DNA from: CAYUKK01 sp964445305
GTDB lineage: Bacteria > Acidobacteriota > Aminicenantia > Aminicenantales > UBA8522
NCBI GenBank assembly: GCA_964445305.1
Contig: CAYUKK010000016.1
Span: 1 to 54,409 of the forward strand
Reading direction: 5' to 3'
Length of the DNA stretch: 54,409 nt
Part shown: positions 49,832 to 54,409 of the stretch, in pieces
How positions within the stretch are numbered: the first letter of the stretch is position 1
Layout of the letters: the number at the start of each line of letters is the position of its first letter
Translations under genes and position numbers: made by a program
Notes under the pieces: generated by a model
Database searches by the model: none
Seen by the model: the letters and a program-made list of their open reading frames with translations, nothing else
Told to the model about the DNA's origin: nothing

Positions 49832-50554
49832 TCACTCTTTTCTTTGGTTAGATGGATTTACTTCTTTTTTTGGGGCCAGAGCTTCTTGAACACAGGTGCC
49901 GCACCGGCCAGCATCGTACATCCAGCACTGAAGCTCGTCGTAGACGTCAAGGCAGGTCGGCTCCATTGTCAAGCAGGCGTTGCAGACATCTGTGTCCGGC
50001 TGGGGTCCCTGGCAACGCAGCTGGCAAGCCGGACAGATGTAGATACAGCCGCCGCAGAGGCGGCACTCCTCGGAGCGAATATCGAACGGGGTCGAGATTT
50101 TCCGGTTGTGGCCGCGGTTCTGAAAGCCGATGGCCCGGCCTTCCATCTGCTCGGCACACATGCGGACGCAGAGGCCGCACAGGATGCACTCCTCATTGCG
50201 GACCTTGAATCGCATCCGGCTGACGCCAAACTTAGAGGCGAGGTCCTGGATCGTCTTGGAGTTCGGGGCAACCGAGAGCATGAGCTCAATCATCATCCGG
50301 CGGGCTTCGATGACTCTCTTCGTATCAGTGCGGACAATGAGTCCATCTTCAGCCGGATAAGTGCAGGAAGAGACGAGTTTTGTGCGCGGTTCCTGGCCGA
50401 TTTCAACCAGGCAGAGGCGGCAACCGCCGAAAGGGCTCAATCCCTCGTGATAACAGAGAGTCGGAATTTCCAGGCCATAAAATTTGGCCGTCTCGAGCAC
50501 CGTCCATCCTTCTTCGGCTTTGACTTCAAGTCCGTTTAGAGTCAGCGTGATCAT
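49832..50554 (-). CDS. NuoG-like iron-sulfur protein with Cys-rich C-terminal tail
   Basis: A 240-aa protein. A [2Fe-2S] ferredoxin domain (C34/C45/C48/C64), a [4Fe-4S] motif (C123/C126/C129/C133) and a second one (C164/C167/C170/C174) match the N-terminal part of NuoG/HydA. A tail follows with eight more Cys (C177, C181, C191, C194, C201, C210, C218, C221), not part of the usual NuoG. There is no catalytic domain. It overlaps the nuoF stop by 4 bp (ATGA), has GGAGG upstream, and links NuoEF to the FMN protein. The first 170 residues are paralogous to the NuoG part of the 11940-13697 fusion. Confidence 0.88.
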   Translation of the reverse strand: MITLTLNGLEVKAEEGWTVLETAKFYGLEIPTLCYHEGLSPFGGCRLCLVEIGQEPRTKLVSSCTYPAEDGLIVRTDTKRVIEARRMMIELMLSVAPNSKTIQDLASKFGVSRMRFKVRNEECILCGLCVRMCAEQMEGRAIGFQNRGHNRKISTPFDIRSEECRLCGGCIYICPACQLRCQGPQPDTDVCNACLTMEPTCLDVYDELQCWMYDAGRCGTCVQEALAPKKEVNPSNQRKE

Positions 50555-52452
50555 TGTTTTTCCTCCACGATGCGGATTGCTTCCTCTCTCTGGGCTTCGA
50601 CAGCCTCGTAGCGGCAAGCCTCGAGGCAGGCACCACACTTGATGCACTTGGCGTGGTCAATGACGTGGATTTCCTTAAGGGCACCCTTGATGGCCTCACT
50701 TGGGCATGCCTTCATGCAGGCCAAGCACCCGACGCACTTTTCTGGGACGACGACATACCTGATCAGGGCTTTGCACACTCCAGCTGGACACCTTTTTTCT
50801 TTGATGTGAGCTTCATATTCTTCTTTGAAGTAGCGGAGGGTTGACAGCACGGGGTTGGCGGCTGTTTGACCGAGGCCGCAAAGGGAGGCGTCCTTGACAG
50901 CGAGGGCCAACTCCTCGAGTAAATGGATATCTTCTTCTTTCCCCCTTCCTTGGGTGATATCGCTAACGATTTCCCACATGCGCTGGGTGCCCTCGCGGCA
51001 GGAAATGCACTTGCCGCATGACTCGTCTCGGAGAAAATTCAAAAAGTACTTGGCCACATCGACCATGCAGGTCTTTTCGTCCATGACGATCATGCCCCCC
51101 GAGCCCATGATCGACCCCGCTTTGGTCAGGCTCTCGTAGTCGATGGGCAAGTCCAGAAGCCTTTCGGGGAGACAGCCACCCGACGGTCCGCCCGTCTGGA
51201 CGGCTTTGAACTTTTTCCCATCGGGAATCCCACCTCCGATATCGAAAATGATTTCACGGAGAGTGATGCCCATCGGAACCTCAACCAAGCCGGTGTTGTT
51301 GATTTTGCCAACGAGAGAGAAAATCTTGGTTCCCTTGCTGCCGTTTGTCCCGATGCGGGCATACCATTCAGCGCCTTTATCGATGATGATGGGGACGGTA
51401 CCCCAGGTTTCCACGTTGTTGATGGTCGTCGATTTTCCCCACAGACCTTTGACCACCGGGAACGGAGGTCTTTGCCTCGGCTCGCCGACACGGCCTTCGA
51501 TCGAGGCAATCATGGCCGTCTCTTCGCCACAGACAAACGCGCCAGCTCCTTTGGCGATATGAAGGTCAAAACTGAAGTCTGTGCCGAGGATGTTGTCTCC
51601 GAGAAGGCCGAGCTCCCTGGCCTGCTCGATGGCCAGGCTGACGTGCTTTACGGCCAGAGGATATTCGTCGCGGACATAAACATACCCTTCCCTGGCACCA
51701 ATGGCATAGGCGCCGATGAGCATGCCTTCGAGCACCCGATGAGGATTTCCTTCGAGAAGACTCCGGTCCATGTAAGCCCCTGGGTCTCCCTCATCCGCGT
51801 TGCAGATAATGTATTTAAGGTCGCCCCGTGCTTTCCGGGCAAGGTCCCATTTTGCACCTGTGGGAAAGCCGGCCCCACCACGTCCCCTCAGGCCAGAGGC
51901 TTTAATTTCGCCGATGACTTGCTCCGGAGGCATCGAGCTCACCACCTTAACAAAGGAAAGATAGCCGCCGATGGAAAGATAATCATCAATCTCGGTTGGG
52001 TCGATGAGCTCATTATCGCCAAGGACGATTCTTTTCTGCTTTCGGTAAAAGGGAATCTCCTTTTCCTGGATGAATTTTTCCCCCGTTACGGGGTCCATGT
52101 AGAGGAGGTTTTCGAGGACCCTGTTGTGGAGAATGGTTTCAGTGATGATGGCCTGAGCGTTTCGGCCATCGACCTTTTGGTAGAAGATTTGTTGGGGATA
52201 AATGATGATGTTTGGCTCGGCTTCACAAAAACCGTGGCAACCCGTGACCCGGATCGACACTTCATCTTGTAGGTTTTCCTTCTTGATCACTTTTTTTAGG
52301 GCATCGACAACTTTGAGCGAGCCCCTCGCCTGACCGCACGTGCCAGCCGAGACAGTCAAAACGGGTCTTGTCTCGGCCTGTCTCTCTGCTTGGCGTCGGG
52401 AGACAAGCTCCTTGAAGTCATCAATCGAGCTGATCTTTTTTCTCGATTTCAT
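50551..52452 (-). CDS. NuoF-like NADH:flavin oxidoreductase subunit (second copy)
   Basis: A 633-aa protein. The N-terminal thioredoxin-like region has GTCGQARG and TGCHGFC. The NADH/FMN core has GRGGAGFPTG, ICNADEGDPGAYMDRS, GAFVCGEETAMIASIEG and an SLBB segment. The cluster ligands are ESCGKCISCREG and SLCGLG. A C-terminal two-cluster ferredoxin follows (CVGCLACMKACP, CIKCGACLEAC). It closely parallels the 10096-11928 protein, but its first C-terminal motif is regular. It should oxidise or reduce NAD(H) and pass electrons to the NuoG-like and FMN proteins downstream. The start lies inside nuoE (32-bp overlap). Confidence 0.94.
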   Translation of the reverse strand: MKSRKKISSIDDFKELVSRRQAERQAETRPVLTVSAGTCGQARGSLKVVDALKKVIKKENLQDEVSIRVTGCHGFCEAEPNIIIYPQQIFYQKVDGRNAQAIITETILHNRVLENLLYMDPVTGEKFIQEKEIPFYRKQKRIVLGDNELIDPTEIDDYLSIGGYLSFVKVVSSMPPEQVIGEIKASGLRGRGGAGFPTGAKWDLARKARGDLKYIICNADEGDPGAYMDRSLLEGNPHRVLEGMLIGAYAIGAREGYVYVRDEYPLAVKHVSLAIEQARELGLLGDNILGTDFSFDLHIAKGAGAFVCGEETAMIASIEGRVGEPRQRPPFPVVKGLWGKSTTINNVETWGTVPIIIDKGAEWYARIGTNGSKGTKIFSLVGKINNTGLVEVPMGITLREIIFDIGGGIPDGKKFKAVQTGGPSGGCLPERLLDLPIDYESLTKAGSIMGSGGMIVMDEKTCMVDVAKYFLNFLRDESCGKCISCREGTQRMWEIVSDITQGRGKEEDIHLLEELALAVKDASLCGLGQTAANPVLSTLRYFKEEYEAHIKEKRCPAGVCKALIRYVVVPEKCVGCLACMKACPSEAIKGALKEIHVIDHAKCIKCGACLEACRYEAVEAQREEAIRIVEEKQ

Positions 52453-52945
52453 CTTTCTTCTCTTTCTTTCCGTACTTTTTCAGGATGGAGGCGACTTTGC
52501 GGATGGACGTTTGAGCGTGGTAATCGCCATCGACGACAACCACTGGCCCGATGGCGCAGCAGCCTAAGCAATTGACTGTTTCCAAGGTAAATTCCCTGTC
52601 GGCGGTTGTTTCGCCCGCCTGGATGTTGAGAATTCGCTCAAACTCCTGGAGAATCTTGGGTCCTCCCCGAACATGGCAAGCTGTACCGAGACAGACAGTA
52701 GCCACATGCTTTCCTCGCGGCTTGAGGCTGAAGGCCCGATAGAAAGTGGCCACGCCGACGACGTCTATGAGGGGAATGCCGAGCGAGTGCGAGACGAGTT
52801 TGAGCGCATCTTGAGGAAGATAGTTGTATTCGGCCTGAATCTCCTGAAGGATAGCGATGAGAGCTCTCTTCCGGGCCTCATGCTTGGCGATGATGGATCT
52901 TATCTTGGTCTCGATGGCTGGCACGTTTTCCTCCGCGTTAGCCAT
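52421..52945 (-). CDS. NuoE-like subunit (second copy)
   Basis: A 174-aa protein with the NuoE helical start (ALIAILQEIQAEYNYLPQDAL) and thioredoxin-like [2Fe-2S] ligands C85, C90 (CLGTAC), C126 and C130 (CLGCC). It opens the operon nuoE-nuoF-nuoG-like-gltB-like. Its paralogue lies at 9228-9683. An AT-rich region of about 150 bp upstream should hold its promoter; a perfect TATAAT on the minus strand lies at 53080-53085 without a good -35. Confidence 0.93.
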   Translation of the reverse strand: MANAEENVPAIETKIRSIIAKHEARKRALIAILQEIQAEYNYLPQDALKLVSHSLGIPLIDVVGVATFYRAFSLKPRGKHVATVCLGTACHVRGGPKILQEFERILNIQAGETTADREFTLETVNCLGCCAIGPVVVVDGDYHAQTSIRKVASILKKYGKKEKKDEIEKKDQLD

Positions 52946-53041
52946 GGCTTGAGGGGGAAAATGGAGTCATGGCGAGACTTTGAGCTTGGCTCCGTAGGGA
53001 AAGGAAAGATATAAGGAGTTGGTGATGTCGAAAGCCGAATA

Positions 53042-53084
53042 ATATTTATGACTCCTTCTTATAAATATGAACCGAAAATATTAT
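53042..53084. repeat. AT-rich inverted repeats upstream of the second nuoE operon
   Basis: ATATTTAT (53042-53049) and ATAAATAT (53061-53068) are inverted with an 11-bp spacer. The flanking ATAATATTT (53039-53047) and AAATATTAT (53076-53084) form a wider pair. They sit between the candidate -10 at 53080-53085 and nuoE, in the leader or promoter, and could be a regulator site. AT-richness lowers their weight. Confidence 0.4.
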
Positions 53085-53152
53085 ATCAAAAAAATGAGGC
53101 CCTTATATAACAGAGAGAATTCCCCTTTGTCAAGGCCGAGAGGGACCCCAAA

Positions 53153-53420
53153 ATTGGCGTTAGAAATACCCGATTAATCCTGTCGTGGTTCACCCCCCAT
53201 GAGGTTCGGGGTTGGGATTGCGAAGCACGCTCGTTTCCCCAGCGAGGAAACTCGCTCCGACTCAGCCTTCGCTCTTCTCTCGCTTGGCTCGAGAAACCGT
53301 GCCCGCTCAGGCTTCGACGGGCTTTCTCACCCAAACTCCTCGCCTGTTCCCCCTGGCATCAAACGCTCCGGTCAGCGTTCCGAGACGCTATCGAAAGCTT
53401 TGTTTTTTATATATTAACCA
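53153..53420 (+). repeat. Dispersed intergenic repeat, copy B (268 bp)
   Basis: This is the partner of 13791-14060, same orientation, about 89 per cent identical by hand count. The hairpin AGCGAG-GAAA-CTCGCT (53241-53256) is unchanged. Homology resumes at 53424-53455 (CTTGATGATAATT block), matching 14287-14318, so here the two parts are nearly adjacent (3 bp) whereas copy A has 226 bp between them. The rest of the non-coding stretch 52946-53781 is AT-rich with no gene I can support. Confidence 0.85.
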
Positions 53421-53657
53421 TCCCTTGATGATAATTCTCTATCGCCAAATTTGGGCTTCGCGCCCCTCCGTGGCCTCTTTTGCCAAGGGAGAATTCGCGT
53501 CGAGGAGCAAAAAAATCGGCTTTTTTTGGAAAAATTTTGCGCAGAATCCAGAAAAAAAGGGATTTCTGATGTATCTTATTTATAATAAATAAGATGGATA
53601 AAAAAAAGATCTTCTGGAAAGGGTCTTTAGGCGGTATTTTCCCCTGAAAATAGCGAT

Positions 53658-53686
53658 TTGACGAGGGCTTTTTCTTGTGGTATAAG
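53658..53686 (+). promoter_or_regulatory. Sigma-70 promoter of the JAMM protease gene
   Basis: TTGACG (53658-53663), a 17-bp spacer and TATAAG (53681-53686), about 95 bp before the ATG at 53782. Confidence 0.7.
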
Positions 53687-53781
53687 GTTAGGGCTTCCCC
53701 AGGTGTTGAATCGGGGGATTAAAATCAAGAATCGTTCATCTGGCTGAGGCTTCTGAGCCGGCGCCAGGCGGAAAGCTTTCT

Positions 53782-54219
53782 ATGAAACTGCTGATTAACG
53801 AGAGTGACCTCAGGAAGTTCAAGCGGCGCGCCAGCCGCGGCTATCCCCGTGAAGTCTATGGAATCATGCTGGGTAAGAGGCTGGCCAACCGGACTTTCAA
53901 GATACTGAGAATCATCATTCCCCCGGTTGTCGAATCGACCTACGATTATGTCATCCCCGATTACGAGACGATCGATAAAATCGTCGCTTCGAGCGGCCTT
54001 GAGTATATCGGTTCGATCCATTCCCATCCCCAGGCCCCTCCGACTATCTCGGCCCATGATTATCAGCACTGGGACGGGGACAGGGTCGTTGGTATCCTGA
54101 GCGTCCGCAAGCGGAATATTTACAAGGTCACGGAGCTCAAGTTCTGGCGTCGGAATGCCGCCCTACCAGTCCGCTTCAAAACCTTCAGACCGGGCGAAAA
54201 CGGCAAAACCAAGTCCTGA
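53782..54219 (+). CDS. JAMM/Mov34-type zinc metalloprotease
   Basis: A 145-aa single-domain JAMM protein. The zinc motif HxHx7Sx2D is complete (HSHPQAPPTISAHD), and the upstream catalytic Glu is E24 in PREVYGIMLG. Bacterial stand-alone JAMM proteins cut isopeptide or peptide bonds at the ends of small ubiquitin-fold proteins, often sulfur carriers. No ThiS/MoaD-like or E1-like gene is in the window, so the substrate is unknown. A weak in-frame start is possible upstream, but the ATG at 53782 fits the family length. A near-consensus promoter precedes it. Confidence 0.9.
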   Translation: MKLLINESDLRKFKRRASRGYPREVYGIMLGKRLANRTFKILRIIIPPVVESTYDYVIPDYETIDKIVASSGLEYIGSIHSHPQAPPTISAHDYQHWDGDRVVGILSVRKRNIYKVTELKFWRRNAALPVRFKTFRPGENGKTKS

Positions 54220-54317
54220 GGGATGCCGGCCTCCTTCCACGGCCTGCGCCTTAAGGTAATTCCTTAATAGCGTCCTCGAGCTGTCGAGCGAGCCCATCAG
54301 GAGCGAAAGAAGATCCG

Positions 54318-54346
54318 TTCAATTAAAGGGCCAGGTATGGTATAAA
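54318..54346 (+). promoter_or_regulatory. Candidate promoter of the gene at the window end
   Basis: TTCAAT (54318-54323), a 17-bp spacer and TATAAA (54341-54346), 24 bp before the ATG at 54371. Confidence 0.45.
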
Positions 54347-54370
54347 AGAGTTCCCGAGACTCGAAGCGAT

Positions 54371-54409
54371 ATGCAGCAACGCAAGAAGAAAGTCGTCGTC
54401 GTCATGCCG
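54371..54409 (+). CDS. Start of a probable family 2 glycosyltransferase (cut by window end)
   Basis: Only 13 codons are present, reading MQQRKKKVVVVMP. A basic start followed by a hydrophobic strand and MP is how GT2 enzymes (dolichol-phosphate-mannose-synthase type, VVVVMPAYN) begin. The call rests on this short stretch. Confidence 0.4.
   Translation, partial: MQQRKKKVVVVMP

Noticed and set aside
53212..53592. Open frame through repeat copy B (and its counterpart at 13823-14113)
   Set aside because: The frame stays open in both copies, but there is no ribosome site and differences between copies do not avoid amino acid changes. The hairpin conservation suggests DNA or RNA function instead.
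1..54409. CRISPR arrays, rRNA genes, complete insertion sequences or prophage genes
   Set aside because: I looked for spaced direct repeats, transposase or integrase motifs and rRNA signatures and found none; the only dispersed repeat is the two-copy 270-bp element.

Overview
The window reads as a chromosomal segment of an anaerobic, Gram-negative-type bacterium. Iron-sulfur flavoprotein genes dominate. There is an Sec/Tat/lipoprotein secretome, a PpiD-type periplasmic chaperone, a periplasmic octaheme cytochrome and a classical sigma-70 promoter grammar (several TTGACA-like boxes exactly 17 bp from TATAAT-like boxes). The mix of Hdr/Nuo-like redox genes, peptide-salvage genes and secreted carbohydrate enzymes would fit an uncultivated fermenter such as Candidatus Aminicenantes. 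That placement is a guess from gene content; nothing in the window proves it.

Layout. 1-1.7 kb: the end of a sensor kinase and a REC-PAS-HD-GYP response regulator. 1.75-2.7 kb: tRNA-Glu and tRNA-Lys with a clear promoter, then a coiled-coil exported protein (minus strand). 3.1-13.7 kb (plus strand): a 13-gene, mostly overlapping redox operon. It begins with HdrC, HdrB and the N-terminal half of HdrA, continues through a DRTGG/anti-sigma-like kinase/hydrogenase-like/DRTGG/PHP/ATPase block and NuoE/2Fe-2S/NuoF-like genes, and ends with a NuoG-like protein fused to the missing C-terminal half of HdrA. 13.7-14.4 kb: a non-coding stretch with a 270-bp repeat whose second copy lies at 53.15-53.42 kb. 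14.4-17.2 kb: two secreted TIM-barrel/glycosidase-like proteins. 17.3-24.4 kb (mostly minus): an ornithine cyclodeaminase relative, an Rrf2-hemerythrin pair with a perfect 23-bp palindromic operator, a cupin-sodium/solute symporter pair and a large membrane protein. 24.6-27.5 kb (plus): an octaheme cytochrome c, a sigma-54 activator and a small coiled-coil protein. 27.6-30.2 kb (minus): isoaspartyl dipeptidase and an NhaC-type antiporter. 30.4-31.1 kb: an acyltransferase.

31.2-37.7 kb (minus) is a tightly coupled ispH-rpsA-HU-HIT-acyl-CoA dehydrogenase-ppiD operon behind a textbook promoter. 37.7-44.7 kb (minus) runs from an M50 protease through scpA and scpB into a gamma-glutamyltransferase, a small exported protein, an ion-transporter-superfamily permease, a 48-aa membrane protein and an aspartoacylase-like deacylase; I read the last five as a candidate gamma-glutamyl/acyl-amino-acid scavenging system. 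44.9-48.2 kb (plus): alpha-L-fucosidase, a Tat-exported PLP enzyme and a small secreted protein. 48.2-52.9 kb (minus) is a second NuoE-NuoF-NuoG-like module, here joined to a glutamate-synthase-type FMN protein. 53.1-54.4 kb: the second repeat copy, a JAMM metalloprotease and the first codons of a probable glycosyltransferase.

The most notable system is the 3.1-13.7 kb operon. HdrA appears to be split inside its inserted ferredoxin domain. The first half, with the FAD dinucleotide motif, is a separate gene. The second half is fused to a NuoG-type iron-sulfur module and occupies the position where related gene clusters carry the H-cluster hydrogenase subunit. Together with NuoE/F this predicts an NAD(H)-linked, possibly bifurcating, Hdr complex of unusual architecture.
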